Positions 1-6,899 of a DNA stretch of 64,000 nucleotides are shown here, piece after piece (position 1 is the stretch's first letter; each line of letters starts with the position of its first letter). The stretch comes from Phytohabitans aurantiacus (GTDB lineage: Bacteria > Actinomycetota > Actinomycetes > Mycobacteriales > Micromonosporaceae): positions 473,946-537,945 of the forward strand of contig NZ_BSDI01000001.1 of the NCBI RefSeq assembly GCF_027923225.1, in the 5' to 3' direction. The position numbers and the translations under genes are program-made. A model generated the notes under the pieces. The model was not told the origin of the DNA and made no database searches. It saw only the letters and a program-made list of their open reading frames with translations.

Positions 1-457
1 AGCGTGCTGTCAACACCGGTCCCTTGGAAACCCCGGTGAGCACAGGACCTCGCCACCGATTCGCGGCCGCGGACAGTAGCACAGCCGCCTTCTGTCGGTC
101 TCCCGCGCCTCGCGCCTGACGGGCAAGATGCCGCTCCGCCTGGAACGCAAACAGGTCAACCTGCTCTGGCGCGATCGTGAAGATGTACCCGGACGCTTCG
201 CGTGCGATCAGGCCACGGGTCGGCTGTGCCGAGTCGAAGAGACGGCGCAGATTCGCGGCGTACGTCCGGGTGTTCGCCACAGCCGACGCCGGTGGCGCTT
301 CCGGCCACAGTTCGTCGATCAGTTCATCCATGCCGACCACGCGGCTTGGGTGAAGCGCCAGCATCGCCAGTACCGTCTGTTGCTTGCGGCTGCCAAGCGG
401 CACTGCCTCGCCGTTGGCCCGCACCTCCAAAGCGCCAAGGACACGTACGTCCAACAC
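1..457 (-). CDS. SARP-family transcriptional activator, N-terminal part (truncated by window edge)
   Basis: An uninterrupted reading frame enters from the left edge. Read on the minus strand it begins at GTG 457 with a GGGGG ribosome-binding stretch 5-10 bases upstream; an in-frame TAA at 493-491 bounds it. The 152 visible codons read as an OmpR-type winged helix typical of SARP/AfsR regulators: DVRVLGALEVRANGE at the start, then LGSRKQQTVLAMLALHP, the helix VVGMDELIDELWP, TYAANLRRLF and SGYIF. The bacterial transcriptional activator (BTAD) domain would begin with the DLFAFQAE segment near residue 115 and continues outside the window. SARPs bind direct repeats at promoters and usually activate secondary-metabolite genes. 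The regulon and any C-terminal NB-ARC/TPR part cannot be seen. Confidence 0.85.
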   Translation of the reverse strand, partial: MLDVRVLGALEVRANGEAVPLGSRKQQTVLAMLALHPSRVVGMDELIDELWPEAPPASAVANTRTYAANLRRLFDSAQPTRGLIAREASGYIFTIAPEQVDLFAFQAERHLARQARGAGDRQKAAVLLSAAANRWRGPVLTGVSKGPVLTAR

Positions 458-574
458 GCCAGTACCCCCGTAGACAGAATTGACCGCCGATTACCTGTCG
501 GCGATCCACCCACAACGCTTACCGAGACTTCTCGATCCTAGAAGTTGCACCAAGATGACGTTGCAGGTGCTCCT

Positions 575-645
575 GTTCACATTCCCGTCAAGATATCGGC
601 AGGCGATGATGTCTTGCAACGAACTTCCCGTACAGGAATGTGAAC
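575..645. promoter_or_regulatory. Perfect 11-bp inverted repeat upstream of the SARP gene
   Basis: GTTCACATTCC at 575-585 is repeated in inverted orientation as GGAATGTGAAC at 635-645, 49 bp apart. The right arm sits inside a smaller TTCC/GGAA palindrome at 626-638. It lies about 120-190 bp upstream of the SARP start, where a regulator operator or looping site would be expected. The function is inferred from position and symmetry only. Confidence 0.45.
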
Positions 646-791
646 AACCAAGGGGTGACGGCAACCAGCCGTCGACTGTGCAAGACTCGACGCCACCGTC
701 GGTGATCAGGCGATCGACAAGATCACATCTACCCACCGCGGTCCAGAACGCGTAAGTGTAGTAGCGAAAGAATCGTAGCGGAGACGTCGCA

Positions 792-836
792 CACGTTCCG
801 CAATAGCGGACCGTCTTCACGTGAGGACGGAACGTG
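792..836. repeat. Overlapping inverted repeats in the SARP/GGDEF gap
   Basis: CACGTTCCG (792-800) pairs with CGGAACGTG (828-836). Between them lie CCGC-AATA-GCGG (798-809) and an 18-bp near-palindrome centred on TCACGTGA (812-829). Such dense symmetry suggests protein-binding sites or a cruciform near the divergent promoters. No known operator consensus was matched with confidence. Confidence 0.4.
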
Positions 837-1090
837 ACAATTCCGACGATACTTGCTGATACTGCGCAATAAGACACTTACCAGTTCAAACCCGCATAGG
901 AATTGCCGTACGGTACTCCCTGCCTAGGAAGCGCGGAAATGCGCATAGCGCGCGAAAGTTTGTTCGCGACGAGGGAGCGGAGGATCGGGAATGCGTAGCA
1001 ACGAGTGGGGCTGACATGGATCACTCGCCCTGGCGCTCGCAGGAGTAAAGTACTGCCAGCCGGAGATAGGCCCGACGCCCAGGGACGCGA

Positions 1091-3622
1091 GTGGCTAAGA
1101 CGAGGCAACGTGACAATGAGACCGATCAGCGGCTGGTGCTGCTTGTCGGTCTCGTCGCGCTTTTCGCGGCAGCGGTCGCGCTCGGCTCCGTCCCAGCGCT
1201 CCTCGCTCACCCACCCGCGACCACGCGCGACCTAGCAATCGTCTTCACGCTCATCGCGTTGACAGCGACCGGTCTGGTGGTGCGGTCACCGGTTCGGGTT
1301 CGTTCCGCGACGCACTACACAGCGTGGACCGACGCGGCCATCGTGATCAGCGTCGCGGTCGCCCCTCTCGGATGGGCCGTGCCATGTGTCGGCATCGGCG
1401 CCCTCGGGGGCGCCCTTCTCATGAGGCTTCAACCGATCAAGATCGTCTTCGCGGTCAGCAAGAGCGTCGTAGTGGCTGGCGGCGCTGGCCTGACGCTCAC
1501 CGCCACAGGCTGGAAATGGCCAGCCGGTGGCGAGCTCCTCGAGATGATCGGCCCGCTCGGCGCCACCTACATCGCGACGGCCCTTATCGACGAGGCGCTC
1601 GCCATCCCGGTCATCGCCCTCGCCGCCCATACCAAGGTCATCCAGAGGTTCGCCGCCAACTGGGACCTCCGGCTGGCGAGTGTGGCGATCCACTACGGAG
1701 TCGTCGTCGCCACCCTGGCAATCCTCCAGGTCGACAACATCCTTTTGCTAGCGGTGCCCCCGCTTGTGCTTAGCCTGCACCTGGCGTACTCCGCTCGAGT
1801 ACGCAGCCGCGAGGAGCGGCAGGCCTGGCAGCGACTCGCTCAGACCACCGATGCGCTCAACGACGTCAACCTTGACGCCGTCGTCGCTACGGCCGTTACC
1901 CGGGCCGCCGAGCTCTTCTCCGTCGACGATGTCGAGGTCGAGCTGCATACAACCCCTCGCCTCATCCGCGGCAACACGGATGGGATCACATACGACGGGC
2001 CGGCCGCCGACGCACCCGCCATGACCGGGTCGGTGATCCTGACATCCCTCGAAGGGCACGACGGCACAGCCGACGTCGGCGTGCTCCGGCTGCGCTTCCG
2101 AGGGCCGGTCACGCTCTCCGAGCGCGAGCAGTACACGCTGCGCACGTTCACGTCCGCGCTCTGCACAGCGGTGCGCAACGCCTCGGCGTACGAGGAGCTG
2201 ACCCGGGTCGCCGAGGAGCACGCGCACGCCGCCGCGCACGACACGCTCACCGGTCTCGCCAACCGCCGCCAGCTCATGGACCGCGGTGCCGAGCTGCTCG
2301 GCAACCGCCGCGTCGACGGCGTCACCGCCCTTTTGCTGATCGACCTCAACCACTTCAAAGAGGTCAACGACACGCTCGGGCACGCCGCCGGCGACCAGGT
2401 GCTGATCGAGGTCGCCGAGCGGCTGCGCCGGGAGGCCCGCCCCGACGACCTGGTCGCTCGGCTGGGCGGCGACGAGTTCGCGGTGCTCATCACCGGGCTG
2501 CCGGCGCCGGCCATCGCCGCGCACCGGGCCGAAGGGCTGCTCGCCGCGCTGCACGTGCCGCTGTCCGTCGACGGCATGCGGATCAGCGTCGAGGCGAGCG
2601 GCGGCATCGCGGTCGCGCCCGGCAGCGGAGGCATGGCCGAGCTGCTGCGCCGCGCCGACGTCGCCATGTACCAGGCAAAGCGCAACGGTCAGAAGATCGC
2701 CACGTACGCGCGGGCACGCGATACCGCCGACGTCGGCCGGCTCGCGCTCGGCGGCGACCTGCCGCGCGCGCTCACCCAGCACGAGTTCACCGTCAACTTC
2801 CAGCCCATCGTCGACCTCGGCACCGGCGAAGTGATCGCCGCCGAGGCGCTCGCCCGCTGGCGCCACCCCGACCGGGGCAACCTGGACCCGCTGCGCTTCC
2901 TGGAGACCGTCGAGCGCTCGGGCCTGCTGCCCGCCTTCGCCGACGCGGTGCTCGACCAGTCGCTCGTCGCCGCGGGCACCTGGCGCGACGCCGGCTTCGA
3001 CCTGCCCGTCGCGGTCAACGTGTCGCCGCGCAGCCTGCTCGACCCGCGCTTCCCCAGCGCCGTGGTGGCTCGCCTGCGCGCACACGACCTGCCATCCGAC
3101 CGGCTCTACCTGGAGCTCACCGAGACCCTGACGATCAGCCAGCTCGAGGTCGTCGACCAGGTGCTCAGCCAGCTCCGCGACGCTGGCATCAAGCTCGCGC
3201 TCGACGACTTCGGCACCGGGTACTCCTCGCTGTCCGTGCTCTCCCGGATCCCCGTCCACGAGCTGAAGATCGACCGTGGCTTCGTCACCGCGATGGACAC
3301 CTCCGCCGAGGCGGCCGCCGTCATCCGCTCCACTGTGGACCTTGGGCGCAGCCTCGACCTCGTCGTGGTCGCCGAGGGCGTCGAGAGCGAGCCGCAGCGC
3401 AAAGCGCTCTGGGAGCTTGGCTGCACCGCCGGCCAGGGCCACCTCTTCGCCCGGCCGATGCCGTCGGCCCGCCTGCTCGCCGCCCTCCACCGCGGCTCCG
3501 GCGGCCGCCCCGGAGCGCTCGCACCCGCCATCCACGACGAAGGCTCGGTCATCCGCCTCTCGCCGAACCGCCGCACCAATGGCCGGGGCCGCACAGACCG
3601 TCTGCCACACTTGCCCGCGTGA
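1091..3622 (+). CDS. Membrane-bound GGDEF/EAL c-di-GMP turnover protein
   Basis: An 843-residue protein from GTG 1091. Residues about 15-235 are strongly hydrophobic with several membrane spans (a MASE-like sensor). A GAF-like linker follows at about 240-370, then a GGDEF domain and an EAL domain. The GGDEF active-site motif is intact (GGDEF at 459-463) and is preceded by an RxxD inhibitory site (RPDD, 450-453). The EAL domain keeps EAL (585-587) and DDFGTGYSSL (705-714), so both synthesis and hydrolysis of c-di-GMP are possible. The stop overlaps the next gene's GTG by four bases, indicating translational coupling. In actinomycetes c-di-GMP controls development through BldD; any such link here is inference. 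Confidence 0.93.
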   Translation: MAKTRQRDNETDQRLVLLVGLVALFAAAVALGSVPALLAHPPATTRDLAIVFTLIALTATGLVVRSPVRVRSATHYTAWTDAAIVISVAVAPLGWAVPCVGIGALGGALLMRLQPIKIVFAVSKSVVVAGGAGLTLTATGWKWPAGGELLEMIGPLGATYIATALIDEALAIPVIALAAHTKVIQRFAANWDLRLASVAIHYGVVVATLAILQVDNILLLAVPPLVLSLHLAYSARVRSREERQAWQRLAQTTDALNDVNLDAVVATAVTRAAELFSVDDVEVELHTTPRLIRGNTDGITYDGPAADAPAMTGSVILTSLEGHDGTADVGVLRLRFRGPVTLSEREQYTLRTFTSALCTAVRNASAYEELTRVAEEHAHAAAHDTLTGLANRRQLMDRGAELLGNRRVDGVTALLLIDLNHFKEVNDTLGHAAGDQVLIEVAERLRREARPDDLVARLGGDEFAVLITGLPAPAIAAHRAEGLLAALHVPLSVDGMRISVEASGGIAVAPGSGGMAELLRRADVAMYQAKRNGQKIATYARARDTADVGRLALGGDLPRALTQHEFTVNFQPIVDLGTGEVIAAEALARWRHPDRGNLDPLRFLETVERSGLLPAFADAVLDQSLVAAGTWRDAGFDLPVAVNVSPRSLLDPRFPSAVVARLRAHDLPSDRLYLELTETLTISQLEVVDQVLSQLRDAGIKLALDDFGTGYSSLSVLSRIPVHELKIDRGFVTAMDTSAEAAAVIRSTVDLGRSLDLVVVAEGVESEPQRKALWELGCTAGQGHLFARPMPSARLLAALHRGSGGRPGALAPAIHDEGSVIRLSPNRRTNGRGRTDRLPHLPA

Positions 3623-4851
3623 TCACCAAAGGCCGCCGCGCGATCGCCGGTGACCTCGCCCTCTACACGCTCTCCGCGGCCTTCGCGGGGGTCACCGCCG
3701 CGACCTCCACGCTGGTCCCGCACCGCGCGTGGGGCGCGGTCGCCGTCGCCGGCTACAGCATCGCCGCCGGCGCCGTCGCGGTCCTGCTATTTAGCCGATA
3801 CGCGGACAGCCTTCCCGCCCGCACGGTGGTGAGCGCCTTCGCGTGGGCCTCGACCGCGCTGCTGCCCATGGTCATCCAGGCCGCCCAACGGGCCGGTGGA
3901 CGCACCGACCGGGCGCAGGAAGAGGTCGTCGTCATCGAGCACGGCGGCCAGCGCCTCCTCGACCACGGCACCCCGTACCTGCGCACCGACGAGATCGCCG
4001 CCCTGCCGTCCGGCGAGCAACTGCTCGGCTACCTGCCGTACCAGCCGGGCATGGCCCTCTTCGGGCTGCCACGGGCGCTCGCCGGCGTCGCCTGGTGGAC
4101 CGACGCACGCATCTGGTTCGCCCTGGTCACCGCCGTTGCTCTCGGCTTCGCCGCGACACTCCTGGTCCGGGGCAACGCGCTGCTGCGGGCCATGCAGTTC
4201 GCCACCGTACTGCCCGTCTGCGCGCTCACCCTCGCCACCGGTGGCGACGACATCCCAGTACTCGCGCTGTGCCTTTTGGCTCTGGCCCTGTGCGCGGCGC
4301 AGCGTTACGGGGCGGCGGGCATAGCCGTCGGGGTGGCCGCCGCTCTCAAGCTCTTCGCCTGGCCGGTCGCGCTCGTGCTGCTCGTGTACGCGTGGCTGCG
4401 CCGCCCCGAGGGCTGGCGGCTGGCGGTCGGCGCGATCACCCTGCCGATCCTCGCGCTGATCCCCGCGGCCGTGCTCGACTCGACCGCACTGCTCGACAAC
4501 GTGGTGCGCTTCCCGCTCGGTGAAGGCGTGGTCGAGAGCCCGGCCCAGTCGCCGTTCCCCGGTTACCTGATCGCCGACAACCTGCCCGGCGGCCGGGTGA
4601 TCGCCGGGGCGCTGCTGGTGGCGGCCGGGTTCGCCATAGCCGCCTGGATGATCCGCCGCCCGCCGCGCACCGCCGCCGACGCGGCCAAGGTGTGCGGCAT
4701 CGGCCTGCTCGCGGCGATCCTGCTGATGCCGTCGACGCGGTTCGGATACCTGCTGTACCCGGTCGCGCTCCTGATGTGGGTGCCCGCGTTGCGCCTGCCC
4801 GCACTCACCGGGCTCGCCGCGCGGGATGCCGGCGCTCGGGGTGCCTCATGA
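3619..4851 (+). CDS. GT87-like (DUF2029) polytopic membrane glycosyltransferase
   Basis: A 410-residue integral membrane protein starting at GTG 3619 inside the previous gene's stop (GTGA overlap). About ten hydrophobic spans are separated by short loops. A long extracytoplasmic first loop (about residues 90-150, with HGTPYLRTDE and YLPYQPGM) resembles the DUF2029/GT87 family, whose studied actinobacterial members transfer mannose or arabinose from polyprenyl-phosphate donors. Donor and acceptor are not predictable. It ends in an ATGA overlap with the first FluC gene, so it belongs to the same transcript. Confidence 0.75.
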   Translation: MITKGRRAIAGDLALYTLSAAFAGVTAATSTLVPHRAWGAVAVAGYSIAAGAVAVLLFSRYADSLPARTVVSAFAWASTALLPMVIQAAQRAGGRTDRAQEEVVVIEHGGQRLLDHGTPYLRTDEIAALPSGEQLLGYLPYQPGMALFGLPRALAGVAWWTDARIWFALVTAVALGFAATLLVRGNALLRAMQFATVLPVCALTLATGGDDIPVLALCLLALALCAAQRYGAAGIAVGVAAALKLFAWPVALVLLVYAWLRRPEGWRLAVGAITLPILALIPAAVLDSTALLDNVVRFPLGEGVVESPAQSPFPGYLIADNLPGGRVIAGALLVAAGFAIAAWMIRRPPRTAADAAKVCGIGLLAAILLMPSTRFGYLLYPVALLMWVPALRLPALTGLAARDAGARGAS

Positions 4852-5210
4852 GGCTGGCGGCCGTCGCGGCGGGCGGGGCGCTCGGGTCGGCGGCCCGGTA
4901 CGGCGTCGGGCTGCTCTGGCCACACCCGACCGCCACCCTGATCGTCAACCTCGTCGGATGCGCGGTACTCGGCTTCGTGGTCGAGGCCGTACCCGCGCGC
5001 CGGCGACTGCTGCGGCTGTTCCTCGGCCCCGGCGTGCTCGGCGGGTTCACCACGTTCTCCACGTACGCGGTCGAGACCCGGGTACTCGTGGCGGACGGCC
5101 GGCCCGGCACCGCCGTCGCGTACGTGCTCGGCACCCTGGTGGGCGCGCTCACCGCCCTCTACCTGGGCACGCTCGCCGCCCGCCTCCTTGATCGACGGCC
5201 GGCCGCATGA
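4848..5210 (+). CDS. crcB: Fluoride channel FluC/CrcB, first paralogue
   Basis: A 120-residue four-span membrane protein starting at ATG 4848, overlapping the preceding stop by four bases. Family signatures are visible: GGALGSAARYGVG near the start, LIVNLVGCAVLGF, and the pore motif GFTTFSTYAVE. FluC proteins form dual-topology dimers that export fluoride. Actinobacteria often carry two adjacent crcB genes whose products are thought to form a heterodimer, and a second copy follows here. The genes lie mid-operon and no fluoride riboswitch was seen upstream. Confidence 0.93.
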   Translation: MRLAAVAAGGALGSAARYGVGLLWPHPTATLIVNLVGCAVLGFVVEAVPARRRLLRLFLGPGVLGGFTTFSTYAVETRVLVADGRPGTAVAYVLGTLVGALTALYLGTLAARLLDRRPAA

Positions 5211-5344
5211 CTCTGTTAGTTGCCGCTCGCTCCGCGAGCGCGGGTCATGCGCCCCTTGTGCCTCCCTGTAGCCGACCCTGCGCTCGGTCGCTGCGCTCCC
5301 TCGACTCCGGGCCGGCTGCGGGAGGCGGCGCATGACCCTGTTAC
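5206..5344 (+). repeat. About 125-bp insertion between the two crcB genes, bounded by near-identical 14-mers
   Basis: The sequence at the end of the first crcB, GCATGACTCTGTTA (5206-5219), recurs with one mismatch as GCATGACCCTGTTA (5331-5344), which is the start of the second crcB. Between them is GC-rich DNA with a perfect 7-bp hairpin (5224-5240, loop TCC). The arrangement looks like a REP/MITE-type insertion with a duplicated target. The ancestral genes would have overlapped by ATGA; the insertion leaves a 43-codon frame from ATG 5207 to a TGA at 5333 overlapping the second crcB start. Confidence 0.5.
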
Positions 5345-5694
5345 TGGTACTGGTTGGCGGTGCTGTCGGTGCGTCCGCGCGGTACCTGACCGACCTCGCG
5401 GTCCGAAGCCGGTTCGACCCGGTGCTGCCCCTGGGCACGTTATCGGTCAACGTGGCCGGCTCCGCCCTGCTCGGGCTGATCGCCGGGCTCGGCGGCAGCC
5501 TTCCCGGCTGGATCGGCTCCCTCGTGGGTGTCGGATTCTGCGGGGCGCTGACGACGTACTCCACCTTCTCCAACGAGACCGTCCAGTTCGCCCGGGGCGG
5601 CGCCCGGCTGTACGCGCTGCTCAACATCGCGCTGACGCTCGGCGCCGGATTGACGGTCGCCGCGCTCGGCTGGCACATCGGGCGGACACTGTAG
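5332..5694 (+). CDS. crcB: Fluoride channel FluC/CrcB, second paralogue
   Basis: 120 residues from ATG 5332. The CrcB pattern is clear: GGAVGASARYLTD, LSVNVAGSALLGL and the pore motif GALTTYSTFSNE. It is as long as the first copy but divergent in sequence, as expected for partners of a heterodimeric channel. It follows the repeat-like insertion at 5206-5344 and is three bases from the phosphoribosyltransferase start. Confidence 0.93.
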   Translation: MTLLLVLVGGAVGASARYLTDLAVRSRFDPVLPLGTLSVNVAGSALLGLIAGLGGSLPGWIGSLVGVGFCGALTTYSTFSNETVQFARGGARLYALLNIALTLGAGLTVAALGWHIGRTL

Positions 5695-5696
5695 GT

Positions 5697-6332
5697 GTGC
5701 GGCACGTGTACCGCGACCGGCTCGTCGCCGGCGTGGCGCTCGCCGACCGGCTGACCCGGTACGCCGGCCGGTCCGACACGATCGTGCTCGGGTTGGTGCG
5801 CGGCGGCGTACCCATGGCCGCCGTCGTCGCCGCCCGTCTCCGCGTACCGCTCGACGTGCTCGTCGTGCGCAAGCTCGGCATACCGTGGGCACGCGAGGTG
5901 GCGTTCGGCGCGCTGGGGCCAGGCGGCGTACAGGTGCTCAACGACGACATCGCCAGCCGGCTCGAACCCGACGAGATCGCCGAGGTGACCGAGCGCGAGG
6001 CGGTGGAGCAGCGCCGCCGCGAGCAGCGGTACCGTGCCGACCGCACGCCACTCGACCTCGCCGGCCGCACCACGATCCTGGTCGACGACGGCCTGGCCAC
6101 CGGAGCCACCGCCCGCGCCGCCGTTACGGTCGCCTACCAACTCGGCGCGGCCCGCGTGGTACTCGCGGCACCGGTCGGCTCGACCGATGCGTGCGCCGGA
6201 CTCAGCCGCATCGTCGACGAGCTGGTGTGCCCGCTCCGCCCGCGGGATTTCGGTGCTGTCAGCCGCTACTACAGCGATTTCCACCAAGTAACCGATCTTG
6301 AGGTTGCGAGCGCGCTGGCGGCAAACGGGTGA
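5697..6332 (+). CDS. Phosphoribosyltransferase family protein
   Basis: About 211 residues. The likely start is GTG 5697, two bases after the crcB stop, giving MRHVYRDRLVAG; GTG 5706 is an alternative. Type I phosphoribosyltransferase features are present: LGLVRGGVPMAA as the PPi loop, VLVVRKLGIPW, and the PRPP-binding loop ILVDDGLATGATA. The substrate is not predictable; such stand-alone enzymes are often annotated simply as phosphoribosyltransferases. Its stop overlaps the next start (ATGA). Confidence 0.85.
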   Translation: MRHVYRDRLVAGVALADRLTRYAGRSDTIVLGLVRGGVPMAAVVAARLRVPLDVLVVRKLGIPWAREVAFGALGPGGVQVLNDDIASRLEPDEIAEVTEREAVEQRRREQRYRADRTPLDLAGRTTILVDDGLATGATARAAVTVAYQLGAARVVLAAPVGSTDACAGLSRIVDELVCPLRPRDFGAVSRYYSDFHQVTDLEVASALAANG

Positions 6333-6724
6333 TGCGACCCGGTACCTTCGAAGGCATGATGACCTGTCCGAAGTGTCACGGCGAAATGCGCCAGTACGAG
6401 CGCAGCGGCGTCACCATTGACCAGTGCGGCGAGTGCCGCGGCATCTTCCTCGACCGTGGTGAGCTGGAGAAGCTCTTCGACGCCGAGCAGAACTGGAACC
6501 AGCAGCACACTCCCCCAGCCGCCCAGCGTCCCCCGGCGCAGCAGGGCTACGCGCCGCCGCCGGCACCCGGTTACGCCCCGCCCCCGCCTCCCCCGCCCGC
6601 CCCCAGCCACGGCTACCCGCCGCCCGCTCCGGCGTACGGCGGCGGGCACGGTAGCCAGTACGGCTACCACGGCCACTACCGCCACAAGCGCCGCAAGGGC
6701 TTCCTAGGCGAACTCTTCGACTAG
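6329..6724 (+). CDS. Zinc-ribbon (TFIIB-type) protein with Pro/Gly/Tyr-rich tail
   Basis: 131 residues from ATG 6329, which overlaps the previous stop (ATGA); ATG 6356 or 6359 would also fit and gives the family-like start MTCPKC. The N-terminus has a zf-TFIIB type zinc ribbon: CPKCHGEM and then CGECRGIFLDRGELEKL. The rest is a low-complexity tail rich in Pro, Gly and Tyr, ending in a basic KRRKGFLGELFD segment. The function is unknown. Confidence 0.75.
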   Translation: MMRPGTFEGMMTCPKCHGEMRQYERSGVTIDQCGECRGIFLDRGELEKLFDAEQNWNQQHTPPAAQRPPAQQGYAPPPAPGYAPPPPPPPAPSHGYPPPAPAYGGGHGSQYGYHGHYRHKRRKGFLGELFD

Positions 6725-6746
6725 CCCCTACACGCCGCCGACGCCC

Positions 6747-6771
6747 GGCGCCGCGCCCGCCGCGCGGCGCC
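6747..6771. terminator. GC hairpin between convergent zinc-ribbon gene and dnaB
   Basis: GGCGCCGCGC (6747-6756) and GCGCGGCGCC (6762-6771) form a perfect 10-bp stem with a 5-nt loop. It lies between the ends of two convergent genes and has no T-run, as is common in high-GC genomes. It could terminate transcription from both sides. Confidence 0.55.
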
Positions 6772-6899
6772 GCGCGCTCTAGCTCCCGGCTGCGGCCTCG
6801 GCCGCGATACCCGGTCGTGCGGACGCGGTGGGTGAGGCCGCGGGAGCAACGGCATCGCCCACGACGCGCGTCGCGGTAGCTCGAAATCCCTGAAGCTCG

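Larger units (their letters stand above)
458..1090. other. Intergenic region between divergent SARP and GGDEF/EAL genes
   Basis: No convincing gene is present: reading frames here lack the strong third-position GC bias of the neighbours. Base composition is visibly AT-richer than the flanks. The stretch holds two well-formed inverted repeats (575-645 and 792-836, listed separately) and must contain the promoters for both divergent genes. A purine-rich AGGAG lies near 1041 but is too far from the GTG at 1091 to be its ribosome-binding site. Confidence 0.6.

Noticed and set aside
491..877. 128-codon minus-strand frame in the SARP/GGDEF gap
   Set aside because: Cys/Arg-rich, no family features, wrong codon bias for this genome, and it overlaps the inverted repeats.
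1748..3610. Long minus-strand frame opposite the GGDEF/EAL gene
   Set aside because: A typical high-GC antisense shadow; the plus-strand product has intact GGDEF and EAL motifs.
5211..5331. Fluoride riboswitch before the second crcB
   Set aside because: The spacer lacks the conserved fluoride-aptamer pseudoknot sequences and reads as a hairpin repeat.
5207..5335. 42-aa frame within the crcB insertion
   Set aside because: Created by the insertion; no ribosome-binding support beyond the displaced crcB start and no protein features.
4563..6287. 574-codon minus-strand frame across the crcB genes
   Set aside because: Antisense to five clearly coding genes; composition is low-complexity and it has no homologous motifs.
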